Below the pieces are notes generated by a model. That model did no database searches. It was not told the DNA's origin and worked only from the letters and a program-made list of their open reading frames with translations. Made by a program: the position numbers and the translations under genes. DNA of 64,000 nucleotides, from the NCBI GenBank assembly GCA_030280995.1, contig JASXTE010000016.1:17344501-17408500 (forward strand), read 5' to 3'. Source of the stretch: Hemileia vastatrix. Taxonomy: Eukaryota > Basidiomycota > Pucciniomycetes > Pucciniales > Zaghouaniaceae. Position 1 is the stretch's first letter. Each line of letters opens with the position of its first letter. Shown piece after piece: positions 47,343 to 57,889 of this stretch.

Positions 47343-48149
47343 TGTCACCAGACGACCTACGCACAAGGTTGAGGATGTTCCTGTAAGTGAGATAAGGAGT
47401 TTAGAGACTTCTTCGAAGCACAGAGGAATGATTCAAGGAAGTGATTTGAAGATGACTTGAAGGAAGAACTACTGCTTGGAATTATGTTTGAGAAGAATTC
47501 TAATATAATTTTAAGGTAATATTAAAATTCTTAAGATCTCACAAAGGGTGGGAAACTCAATAATCAAAGGTTTTAGGATTTAGAAATGATTACTGAGAAA
47601 ATAAGGAAAGATACGATAATAATGATTTAACTTAAAGCTTTTACCACTATTAACTATAAATACGTTTTATAATTTAATTCTAAAGAGTATCGAACCAAAA
47701 ACCCAACCCCTTATATATCATTTAATCCTCCTCGCATTGACCTCATACCCATCCACTATTCCGCACATCACAGACCATTAAAATACACCCATTACACCTG
47801 GACCCTCCTCACTAACATCCATTAACCCCTTAGTCCTCCACTAACCATTCCGTCCATGCTCACTACCCCTTTTGATAATCCACAGACATTTCATAAAACC
47901 TTTTTAATGTACTATTACATTGACTATTGCGCTGTGCGTTGCTTATTGAGAAAAAGACTAAGACACACTATTGAGAGATTGACTAATTTAGATTTAGAGT
48001 TTAGACTAGCACGGTTGAATAGCGAGTACACAAAGGAAAGTTGCAGTTGCTATGGAGAATTTCTTTCTGCGCTTCGAGTATGGATTTAAAACCTCTTATT
48101 ATTGATTTAATGAGCTGCTTTTGCCTCAAGTGTCACGTGGCGCGTGACA
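47343..48149 (-). repeat. 5' LTR of B (right copy)
   Basis: 807 bp, TGTCACC to GTGACA, followed by the GAAAG duplication. The inner end is the near-perfect palindrome TGTCACGTGGCGCGTGACA. Confidence 0.88.
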
Positions 48150-48170
48150 GAAAGCCCCTTTGACAATATG

Positions 48171-48235
48171 TATGTGTGTACAGTCAATCTTGTAAAGCTT
48201 GAGACAAACAATATATATATATTTTAAACTTTTAT
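48171..48235 (+). other. Displaced original downstream flank of FAB1
   Basis: Directly after the right ATATG duplication. Before the family A insertion this sequence followed 29666, so it is probably native FAB1 3' region now 18.5 kb away. Confidence 0.6.
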
Positions 48236-48261
48236 GATTTTCATCTTTTTTTTTCCTTTTT

Positions 48262-48295
<34 letters not shown>

Positions 48296-49248
48296 CTTTT
48301 CTTTTTTTCCTCTTTTTTTTTTTTTTTCTTTTTTTTTTTTTTATTTTTTATTTTTTCATTTTATTTCATTTTTTTTATTTTTTTCATTTTTTTTCATTTT
48401 TCATTTTTACCTTTTTTTTTTTCTTTTTTCTTCATTTTTTTTCATTTTTTCATTTTTTCATTTTTTTATTTTTTTTTATTTTTTTTCATTTTATTTTTTT
48501 TCATTTTTTTCATTTTTTTCATTTTATTCATTTTTATTCTTTTTTCATTTTTCTTTTTCTTTTTCTTTTTTTTTTTTCATTTTTTTCATTTTTTCATTTT
48601 TTTCATTTTTTTCATTTTTTTCATTTTTTTCATTTTTTTCATTTTTTTCATTTTTTTCATTTTTTTCATTTTTTTCATTTTTTTCATTTTTTTCATTTTT
48701 TTCATTTTTTTCATTTTTTTCATTTTTTTTTCATTTTTTTCATTTTTTTCATTTTTTTCATTTTTTTCATTGTTTTTTCATTTTTTTCATTTTTTTCATT
48801 TTTTTCATTTTTTTCATTTTTTTCATTTTTTTCATTTTTTTTCATTTTTTTCATTTTTTTCATTTTTTTCATTTTTTTCATTTTTTTCATTTTTTTCATT
48901 TTTTTCATTTTTTTCATTTTTTTCATTTTTTTCATTTTTTTCATTTTTTTCATTTTTTTCATTTTTTTCATTTTTTTTTCATTTTTTTCATTTTTTTCAT
49001 TTTTTTCATTTTTTTCATTTTTTTCATTTTTTTCATTTTTTTTCATTTTTTTCATTTTTTTCATTTTTTCTTTATTTTTCATTTTTTCATTTTTTTCTAT
49101 TTTTTCATTTTTCTCATTTTTTTCATTTTTTTCATTTTTTCTATTTTTTCTATTTTTTCTTTTTTTTTCTATTTTTTTTTCTTTTTTTTCTATTTTTATT
49201 CTTTTTTTCTTTTTTTTCTTTTTTTTCTTTTTTTTCTTTTTTTTTCCC
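48236..49248. repeat. T-rich minisatellite, 9-bp unit CATTTTTTT
   Basis: About 1 kb of almost pure T with CAT punctuation. From about 48570 to 49060 the unit is regular at 9 bp, with scattered 8- and 10-bp variants; the edges are irregular T/C runs. Because 9 is a multiple of 3, all frames stay open and give long artefact proteins. Confidence 0.9.
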
Positions 49249-50070
49249 CAGATGAGCAGCCTCCAACAAAGAAATCAGGTTATTCTGAGAACCTGAATCA
49301 ACCAATGCCCTAGCCTCCCTGCCATTCAGAGTGACATTGACATAACCCAGAGGAGCAGAAAAATGAGTTTCCAGCCCCTCACCAAACTTCTCAGCAGAAT
49401 CACAGATGTATTCCACCTCCCCAGAAGAAACCCTTCTCCTGGTCAACATTTTTTTTTGTCTATCAGCCAACCCAGGACTGATAGCGTACAATTCCCCATA
49501 AGAAAGGGAAACCTGACCTTGATTCATTCTTTCCAGAACAGAGTCCATAACATTAGATTGTCCAGAAACTACTGGCCTTTCAAAGTGAGCCCTTGGCTTC
49601 ACTACCTTGGTCCTAGAAATCTCCTGAGGACCAGAACCACCAACAGATTTACCATCAACAGGAATCAAACCAGATCCCTCACCTGAACCTCTAACTCCAG
49701 CAGGCTTTGGCAATGAAGCCAAAGGGACATCCTCCTCAGAGTCAGAATCAACATCCATAGGCATTGGATCACCATTCATGCCCAATGCACCAAAACTTGG
49801 GGTGCCCATATCAGCAATCCCCTTCTGCATCTTGTACAGCCCCTCTTTGCTGTACTTCCTTGTAGCTGCACTCAGCTTAGGATCCACCTTTGAAGCCTTA
49901 GGCTTTGGTTGGGCCTGAGAACTGCTCTTAGGCCTTCCCACCTTTCCAGCCTCTACATCATCTTGGGGCTTTATTGTCTCTCTGTTTTTAACCCATTCTT
50001 GTTTTCCCCCTTTTCTGCCATTTTTGCTATCCATCCTTTCTGTGCCATTTTTTTTTGATATTGTTGTCAT
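49245..50070 (-). pseudogene. Gag-protease fragment of a further Gypsy family (D)
   Basis: Minus strand. A Lys/Gly-rich N-terminal part, an acidic SDSEED patch, YGELYAISPGLADRQKKML, then PLGYVNVTLNGREARALVDSG where DSG is the aspartic protease active site. This order resembles the gag-pol linker of fungal Gypsy elements. The frame then runs into the T-rich minisatellite (lysine/glutamate artefact), so the rest of pol is missing. The ATG at 50070 is the first in frame, but the true gag start is probably upstream and lost. Confidence 0.6.
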
Positions 50071-50403
50071 CTGAGATTAAACACCATGATCACCATTTCT
50101 GTCAAACTGGGGCTCCTTCAAATTATGAAAGTTTTTTTTGTTATTGAATAACATATATATATATATTTCAATTCATTATTCAGACAAGTCAATTAATCAG
50201 TTTACTCACATGCCCACAAATTTTGTTAATTGCTTTGAAAATAACCAGACTGATCATACTTTTGTTAAAGTTTCTGGCTCAGAAAGAAACTTATTTCACC
50301 ATAATTATGATGCTGATGACTATTCACAGGTCACATCCTGTGGCACTAATCCACTGACAAATCTTGACCCCCCTCAAATGTATCCCTTGTTAAAATACAT
50401 ATT
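50071..50403. other. Spacer between fragment D and H3
   Basis: AT-rich with an (AT)n run at about 50155-50166. The open frame 50138-50476 runs into the H3 terminus and has no recognisable content. Confidence 0.4.
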
Positions 50404-50711
50404 AGGGGGTGTCAGTTCTGGCAAATCCGCACTTACAAATCCGCACTTAAATTTGACCAAATCCGCACTTAAATAAGTGCGGATTTCCAAAACACACTAG
50501 CCCCAATACTGGTGGATTTCAAAATGAAATAAGTCACTTATTTCACTCAAATCCGCACTTTCTCAACCAAAAGTGCTGATTTCACCATCAAGTCCCATTT
50601 CACTGATTTGTAAGCATCATCCCATTCATACGCAGCACTCCGCAGCATAACACTTCATAACTCAAAACATCATACATCACTTACATCTTCATATCATATC
50701 ATATAAGAGTT

Positions 50712-51336
50712 ATGCCTTCCTCACTTTCAAATCGTGATAAATTACATAAAGCAATGACTTTCATGGCTCTTGAACTGCTCTTGGACTCTGATTGCGATTC
50801 TGATTCTGATCTAGAAGAAGATTTTGTCTTTTTATCAAAAATGGCCACGAAACGTTACCTTCTTCCCAGAAAGCCTCAAGTACTTCATACCCCCAAGTAC
50901 ACCATCCAAACACTTCTTAAACTATCTACACCCAGTTTTAGAGAGCTGTTCAGGACTTCTCAGGAATGTTTCCTTAAATTGCTTGAGCTTATTCAGGATC
51001 ATCCCATATTTCACAATAATTCTCAAAAAGAACAACAACATCCTTCAATTCAATTGGCCATCACACTATGTCATTTGGGTTCAAATGGTAATGGAGCCGC
51101 TTTGAAACATTTAGAAAATGTCTTTGATTTAGGGTATGTTTCAGTTAACACTTATACCAAACAATGTATCACTGCCATCAACTCCTTGTAATCTCAACTT
51201 CTCACCTGGCCAACAAAAGAAGAGCGACTTGAATCATCTCAGGTTATGCAAGCAGAGGGCTTCCCAGGATGTATTGGTTTTGTTGATGGTACTGCTATTC
51301 CTTTGAGCCAGAAACCTGCTCAAGGTGGAAACAATT
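50712..51336 (+). pseudogene. H3 transposase, truncated
   Basis: Matches H1 transposase exon 1 with a nonsense change at about 51189 (TTGGAA to TTGTAA). It stops at the exact point where foreign sequence begins after NNYF. The first catalytic Asp (GFVDGTAIPL) is present; the rest of the DDE domain is gone. Confidence 0.85.
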
Positions 51337-51384
51337 ACTTTCACATTCTCGTCAAAAATTTTCACCAAAATATTTACAAGTCAA

Positions 51385-51670
51385 AAAAATTCTATATCTG
51401 TTTTAAAAAATTGGCAATACTCTCCCCTGCATTTTATTGAAGCAAGGGGTGGATATCACCAAAATTTTTCTAAGTCATCAATTTCACATGTCAGATTTGA
51501 AAATTTGGCAATACCCCCCCCTGCATTTTATTGAAGTAAGTGGTGGAAGTCATCTAAATTTAATATAATTACGTAAATTATTAAATAAATATCTAATATA
51601 TATCAATTTCCCTAGTTTAAAGTAATGACAATCCCTTAAGCCAAAATGCAGATCAAATCTAGAAACAAAA
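51385..51670. repeat. Repeat shared with 63815-64000
   Basis: The blocks ctatatctgtttt, cctgcattttattgaag and ggtgg-atcaccaaaa match 63815-64000. Within H3 an ~90-bp part is itself duplicated (about 51385-51470 and 51495-51570). It lies just downstream of the TET-like relic on that gene's strand. Confidence 0.6.
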
Positions 51671-51846
51671 GTTTGGGACTTTCCAAAGGTATAGGCTAGA
51701 GGAACCCCATGAAACAAATAAATGTTATCATGATTACCATTTATACAACACAAGGTCGTGGGCCCATTACTTTAGTTGAGGAAATTGATACATAAAAAAT
51801 ATTTATTAAAAATTTACGAAAAAATATAAAATTTTCAATGACAACT

Positions 51847-52430
51847 CTAATCCCCATACTTTTTGGATCTAAATAAAGTTTTTTTAAATCGATTAACTTT
51901 ACCTTCTTTCATTACCTTATTGATTCTTTGAATCAACTTATGACTGATTTGAAATGAGCAACCAAAATGTGTTAAATGTTGACAGGATTCCAAACCAGGA
52001 AGAGCTTTGGTCGTTTGATGATTATCCTTAGAAGAATTCCAAATAGTTTCAATGATACCATTTCCCAAACCAAAGTCAATGATGCACCGGTGGTCTGGAA
52101 AATATAAACCATGTAATTTGATTTTAGCTGGAGATGGTATTGGTTGGCCAGTAATCGGTTTGATATATGAGAATATACCAAAAGTAAGAAAATTGGTGTC
52201 CTTGGTATCAGTGTGAATTTTATTGTGAAATCTAGAATGAGTGATAATAACATTAGAAAATAAAAGATATTCGTGGCTGATATCTTCCCATTCGGAGTCA
52301 CACTAATTCGGTATTCCAACTTTGGTTGCAAGTTCATGATTTTTTTCAAATGCTTTATTACAGTGCTTTTTGAGTCAAAGAGCAAGAAAAGAGTTAAAGG
52401 AAGGTAGAGTGTCCCATAAGCAAAAATCTT
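51847..52430 (-). pseudogene. TET/JBP-like 2OG-Fe(II) dioxygenase remnant
   Basis: Reading the minus strand in one frame gives CDSEWEDISHEY, then RFHNKIHTDTKD, LTFGIFSYI, LYFPDHRCIIDFGLGNGIIE, IWNSSKDNHQTT and HFGCSFQISHKL, ending KKYGD-stop at 51847. The HxD (HTD) and the later His in DNH sit where the iron ligands of this double-stranded beta-helix family lie. The FPD-xxIDF, GIxExIW and FGxSxQIS pattern is that of fungal TET-like dioxygenases as I remember them. Stops at about 52303 and 52378 interrupt the N-terminal part. Family members oxidise 5-methylcytosine or thymine and in fungi are often transposon-linked. The family call is by motif memory; another 2OG oxygenase is possible. Confidence 0.6.
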
Positions 52431-52574
52431 CATCTTTTTGTGCTTTAGTGATATTCTTGAGCAACGAATACATGCCTATATAATTGAAATGCCTAGATAA
52501 TAATCATATAAGAGTTTCAGAATCCTTATCCTCTAAATATGCAATATAAAAATGTGAAATAAGACAAGTGAAAT

Positions 52575-52910
52575 TTGGAAAAAAGGCTCAACTTCAAAGG
52601 TCAAAATCTCAGCAACCACTGAACCTAATTCATACCTGTTTGAGGGAAATGAAAGATATGCTTTAGTAGAATCTTCAGTTAAAGGACATGTGATTTAAAT
52701 AAACCTAACCCTAATTTGTTACATAAAAAAATGAAATAAAAATTTAAATTGGGAAAAAAAAGGCTCAACTTTAATGGTCAGTATCTCAGCAACCACTGAA
52801 TCAAATTCAAATCTGTAGGTGGGAAATGAAAGGTAGCCTTCAGGAGAATCTTCAGTAAAAAGAACATTAGATTTGAATAAACCTAACCCTAATTCCGAGT
52901 CTGATTTTCA
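52575..52910. repeat. Two ~177-bp direct repeats with telomere-like motif
   Basis: aaaggctcaact...tctcagcaaccactgaa...gaatcttcagt...aaacctaaccctaatt occurs twice (from about 52582 and 52759), roughly 80% alike. Each ends in cctaaccctaa. No gene was recognised here or in 52911-53520. Confidence 0.6.
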
Positions 52911-54205
52911 AAATTTTACAAAAACTTGAAAAGTGGTAATGAAGATGAGATCAAAAGGAGTTTTATAAGTTCACTGTTATCCAGATAAGAGTCATACATA
53001 TATTTAAGTATGAACTTTTCATAAAAGGAATGAGATATCATATAGGCATGAAAAAAAGGAGATGAAACTTACCTTGATTGAAAAGTAGGAAAAATAGAGT
53101 GAGAAAGATTGATGTTGGAATTGTGGGGAAATTGAATATGGAGTAAGTGAAATGCATAAAGAATGTGCAATGTATGTGTTTCAATGAAATGGAGCCAAAA
53201 AAAAGTGAAATAAGGGAAAGGGGGGATAATGACCATGCCAAGGAGGGATGAAGAGTAGGGTGATGGAGCTAAAAAAGAAAGTAAAGAGGGAGAGAAAAAA
53301 AAGGTTAATTATAACATTGAAATCCAAAATAACCACTTACAAAAAAAATTTAGATAAAAAAAATAAAATAAACAGAAAAAAACAAAAAAAATTATAATTA
53401 GTAATCAAAAAATCAAAAAAAAAGAATAAAGTGACTTACCTGGAGAGATGAGATGACAAAATGAATGAAACCAAATTGTTTGAGGGATGTTGGAGGAGAA
53501 TAGGAAAAGGATATGAGGGATGAATGAAAAAAAAATCACTGACAAAATATGCAATTTCAGAAAATATGCGATTTCATGTTGAGCTGGTGAAAGAAAACCA
53601 ATGAGCCATCCAAAAAAAAAAAAATTCACCGTAAATTCCAAAAAAAAATGAATATGCAACAAACCAAAATACCAACCCAAGTGAATGAAGTACTCAAAGA
53701 GGACATTTGGAGAGTACAAAATGGTATGGGAAAGAAAGGGATGATGTGGCCAACATGTGGTTTTGAAAAAAAAATCACGAAAAAAGTGCTGATTTGAGGT
53801 CAGAACTGACACCCATAGAAAAAAGATTAAGAAGTAGAAGAAATAAGTAAAAAAGAATGTAAACATGCCTGGTCAAAATATTGAAAATGTCAGGAAGGGG
53901 TGTGTGCCGAGGATTGATGGGTAGGTAGCGAGGAAGGTCAGTGTGTCACATGTGACAGGGATGGGGTAAGAAAGGAAGGGATGTTTTGTGGCCAAAATGT
54001 GGTTGTGAAAAAAAACGGGAAAAAAGTGCTGATTTGAGGTCATAACTGACACCCTTTTTTGAAATAAGTGACTTTTTTGCAAAATTTAAGTGCTGATTTG
54101 TAAGTGCTGATTTGGTTTGAAATCCGCACTTAAGTTAAGTGCTGATTTGGTTTGAAATCCGCACTTAAGTTAAGTGCGGATTTGCCAGAACTGACACCCC
54201 CTATT

Positions 54206-56008
54206 AGGGGGTGTCAGTTCTGGAAAATCAGCCCTTACAAATCCACACTTAATTAAGTGTGGATTTCCAACACACACTAGCCCCAACACTGGTGGATTTC
54301 AAAATGAAATAAGTCACTTATTACACTCAAATCTGCACTTTCTCAACAAAAAGTGCTGGTTTCACCATAACCTCCCATTTCACTGATTTGTCAGCATCAT
54401 CCGGTTCCAACACAGCACTCTGAAGCATAATACTTCATAACTCAAAACACTGTACATCATTTGAATTTTTATACTGTATAAGAGTCATGCCTTCCTCACT
54501 CTCAAATCATGATAAGCTACATCTAGCAATGACTTTCATAGCTCTGGATCTCCTCTTAGACTCTGATTGCAATTCTGATTCTGATCTTGAAGAAGATTTC
54601 CATTTTTTATCAAAAATGGCCAGGAAACATTACCTTCTTTCAAGAAAACCTCAAGTACTTCATACCCCCAAGTACACCATCCAAACACTTCTTAACCTAT
54701 CTGTACCCAGTTTTAGACAGTTGTTCAGGACTTCTCAGGAATATTTCCTTAAATTTCTTAAGCTTATTCAGGACCACCCTGTCTTTCAAAATAATTCTCA
54801 AAATCCACAACATGATCCTTAAATTCATGTTGCTATCACACTATGTCTTGTGGATTCCAATGGTAATGGAGCTCTCTTGAAATGTTTGGAAAATGTCTTT
54901 GATTTAGGGTATGGCTATGTTAACACTTATACAAAACAATGCATCACTGCTATCAACTCCTTGGAATCCAAACTTCTTACCTGGCCAACTAAAGAAGAAC
55001 CACCTGAATCATCTCAGGTTATGCAAGCAGAAGGTTTCCCAGGATTTATTGGTTTTTTTGATGGTACTACTATTCTTTTGAGTAAGAAACCTGCTCAAGG
55101 TTGAAATAATTACTTTGACTAAAAAAAGAGATATGTTATTTTTAATTCCATTCTTTCTTTTTATTCATACTAAAACAAGCATCTATATCCTCTATATAGA
55201 TATTTGATTTCCATTCAGCTTATATGTGAGATCAATAAAAAATTTATATATTTCTTCACTGGCTATCCTGGATCATGTCATGAGTCCTACCTCTTTCAGA
55301 GAATTCAAATTTCAAAAGAGCCTGAAAAATTCTTTGATGAAGATCAGTATCTTCTGAAAGATTTTTCTTATTTGAATGGAAAGTATGTCCTTCCTGCTTT
55401 TCAAGGAGCAGCATCTGAAGAAATTTAAAATTCCAAGTTCTAATATGATTTGGCAAAGTCAAGAGTTCATATTGAACATTCTATTGGCATCTTGGAAGGT
55501 TGTTTTTCCAGTTTAAGGTAATTTAGAAGTCCTCTTAGAATTAAATCAAAAATGAAGGCAGTGATCAACTGGATTATGTGTTGCACTATACTTCATAACC
55601 TGCTGGATGACCTCAAAGATCAATGGCTAGAGTTATATGAAGATGAAGAAGTTGAAACACCTCCCACTATATCCAACACTTCTCTCTCTCAAACCACTAG
55701 CATAAAGGCACAAAATTCTTCCAATCACACTAGCACATTAGTATATTTAGTAATTTATTCTTAAATTATTATGGAATTAATCTCTTTTTTATATACTATT
55801 ACTACCTTCTTTTGATTCAAAAATCTTACTTCCCACTAGTATTAACTCCATTGTAATTTCAATAATACTCCAAGTTTTCTTTTTAAATTTTTTTCTTCAT
55901 ACTCTTCAAATGATCAAGTTTTGTGTTTTATTCTCTTGGTTTTGAAATTTTATTTTTGAATATTGACTTTTATTTTGAATTTTCAGTGAAAGTCTATTTT
56001 TTGCTCCC
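54206..56008 (+). mobile_element. Harbinger copy H4, cut by B2
   Basis: Starts AGGGGGTGTCAGTTCTGG immediately after an ATT that also ends H3. It is colinear with H1 through the transposase to about 15660 of H1. It breaks at 56008 where B2 begins; the right end should lie beyond B2, outside the window. Confidence 0.8.
54487..55764 (+). pseudogene. H4 transposase, degenerate
   Basis: Both exons of the H1 transposase are recognisable (SDSDLEED start; GFFDGTTILL; GSCHESYLFQ; VHIEHSIGILEG). There are stops at about 54820, 55102, 55119, 55426, 55441 and 55518. The second catalytic Asp is Glu. Many differences from H1 are loss of CpG. Confidence 0.85.
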
Positions 56009-56817
56009 TGTCACCGGAAAATCTACACACAATGACAAGGGTGTTCCTGGAAGTGAGATGGAGGGATTAGTTTAGAAACTTCTTTGAAGCACAGAGGAAA
56101 TTTTTGAGGAAGTGATTTGAAGATGACTCGAAGGAAGAGCTACTGCTTTGAGATATGTTTGATAATAATTCTAATATAATTTAAAGGTAATATTAATATT
56201 CTTAAGATCTCACAAAGGGTTGGAAACTCAATAATCAAAGATTTAAGTTTTAGAAATGATTACTGAGAAAAATAAGGAAATGTACAATAATAATGATTTA
56301 ACCTGAAGCTTTACCACTATTAACTATATATATGTTTTATAATTTAATTCTAAAGAAATATCAAACCACAATACAACCCCTTTTATATTGATTACTCCTC
56401 CTTGCATTGACCTCATACCCATCCATCATTCTGCACAGCACAGACCTCCAAAAATACACCTGTTACACCTGGACCCTCCTCACTAACATCCGTTAACCCT
56501 TTAATCCTCCACTAACCATCCTGTCCATGCTCACTAACCCTGTTAATAACCCACAGATACTTAATAAACCTTTTAGCGGAATATTACATTAACTATTGCG
56601 CAGTGCGTCTCTTATCAAAGAAAAGCCTAAACACACTATTGAGAGATTGACTAATTTATATTTAAAGTTTAGATTAGCGCGGTTGAATAGTGAGTACACA
56701 AAGGAAAGTTGCAGTTGCTATTTAGAATCGTTTTCTACGCTTTGAGTATGGATTTAGACCTCTGTATTATTAATTTAATGAGCTGCTTTTGCCTTGAGTG
56801 TCACGTGGCGCGTGACA
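56009..56817 (-). repeat. 3' LTR of B2
   Basis: 809 bp, colinear with both B LTRs; inner end TGTCACGTGGCGCGTGACA is intact here. Confidence 0.85.
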
Positions 56818-56923
56818 GATGCCTGGGTATTAAACATGAGCTCCATTGAGAATGAGACACATTCTTCCCACACTACTTTCTCTGACTCCTTCTTTTATTA
56901 ATTATTATTATTTTTCTTGTATT

Positions 56924-57881
56924 ATCTTGAACTGCCCTACTCCAACTCCCACCCCTCCACACCCCAAAGCGGATGGTGGAATGGTTACATGGCAATATTC
57001 CCAAGCATGCACAGCCTGCAAATCGATAGAGTATTTTTGTGTTGAAAGCACGGCCACAGGAGGTCCTCGCCAGAAATGCGAGTTTTGCTGCTGGAGAGGG
57101 GTGACGTGTGATGCCCTCTCAAAAAATGAGGACATCAAGCAAAGATTTACCAAGACTAAGTACTGGGTAATCCCAAAGACCAAAGAGGTGGTCAAAGACA
57201 TTTGGGACGTGTTGGTCAGGGACAATTGTTTGGTAAAAGAAGTTTAGGAAGAGGTCAAGGATACCGTCGCAACTTGGGTAACCCTGGTCACAGATAAAAA
57301 ACAAGGGGTGGAAGAGGAGGTGGATGAACTGGTTGAAGAGGATGAGAATGAAGTTCCCATCTCAAACTGGACTCCAAAGAAGCGGCGGATGATCATCAAA
57401 GATGATGAAGAGGAGAATGAAGTGACAGTAGAGGTCACCCCAAGGCTATTTTTAGAGCCTGACCAGGTTTTTGAAGTAAGTATGCCTTTTCTTGTTTCAA
57501 GATTCTGTTACTGATGACTGTATGTTTTTAGAATTCAGATGTCATTGCAGAAGCTCCACTTGTGGAAGCTGCGCCATTGCTTCCAATTGAGGCAATCCAA
57601 CTGGCAGTTGATTTGAGGGAGGATAACGAGGAAATCCTTGACCAGGTATGGTCAAAGAAACCTCGGCAGGGTCGATGAGCTCAATTCATCAAAAAGTTAA
57701 GTGATGAGATTGACAAGATTGTCAATGCCGCCTCCTTCGATGTGGCAGAAGAATTACTGGAGATTGGAGAAGTGGTACCGGTATGAGAGGAGGAGGTATT
57801 TGAAAAATGCAGGAAGGAAATAAGGGTGGTATTGGAAAAAATTAAGAAATTGGGTTGGGAGAAAATACAGAAGAAAATTTG
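56924..57881 (+). pseudogene. Antisense accessory gene of B2 (Zn2Cys6-like)
   Basis: Homologue of 40588-41587. The start codon position reads ATC, although an in-frame ATG exists upstream at 56846. The six cysteines are all present with spacing CX2CX6CX12CX2CX6C, including the codon that is a stop in B. The 56-nt intron 57476-57531 is kept (GTAAGT, CTGAT, TTTTTAG). Stops occur at about 57246, 57678 and 57784. As in B, a TGA follows KKPRQ, probably from a CGA or TGG codon. Confidence 0.55.
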
Positions 57882-57889
57882 AAATGGAA

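Larger units (their letters stand above)
39685..48149 (-). mobile_element. Chromovirus B, minus strand, inserted in family A LTR
   Basis: 8465 bp. LTRs 39685-40490 and 47343-48149, both starting TGT(C/T)ACC. Target duplication GAAAG at 39680-39684 and 48150-48154; the family A 5' LTR (around 31970) has the uninterrupted sequence. Gag, protease, reverse transcriptase, RNase H, integrase and chromodomain read on the minus strand. Between pol and the 3' LTR lie a purine-rich block and a plus-strand gene (40588-41587). B2 (56009 onward) is a second copy with the same plan. Confidence 0.9.
29667..48165 (+). mobile_element. Nested complex: family A chromovirus with H2 and B inside
   Basis: The outer element starts TGTCAGCC at 29667 and ends TTGACA at 48165, flanked by ATATG at 29662-29666 and 48166-48170. 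Without H2 (in the 5' LTR) and B (in the 3' LTR) it would be about 8.5 kb with LTRs of about 813 and 816 bp. Insertion order is clear: family A first, then B and H2 into its LTRs. Gag-pol is a pseudogene. The insertion lies 100 bp downstream of FAB1 and in the same orientation. Confidence 0.9.
50404..54202 (+). mobile_element. Harbinger copy H3, rearranged, 3.8 kb
   Basis: Left end AGGGGGTGTCAGTTCTGG at 50404 preceded by ATT; right end at 54202 followed by ATT, so the outer ends still behave as one element. The interior matches H1 to about 51336, then foreign sequence (including a TET/JBP-like relic) to about 53520. Next comes a partly inverted piece of Harbinger sequence ending in a false terminus (cagaactgacaccc, about 53800-53813). 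The H1-like right part follows from about 53820. Confidence 0.75.

Noticed and set aside
48570..49060. Regular repeats considered as a CRISPR array
   Set aside because: There are no unique spacers, the unit is 9 bp, and the setting is eukaryotic.
48234..49313. Long Phe-rich and Lys/Glu-rich frames on both strands
   Set aside because: Artefacts of a 9-bp repeat that keeps every frame open.
50138..50476. 112-codon frame before and into H3
   Set aside because: It runs into the Harbinger terminal repeat and has no recognisable content.
51972..52433. 153-codon minus-strand frame in the TET-like region
   Set aside because: It is an overlapping frame; the dioxygenase motifs lie in another frame of the same strand.
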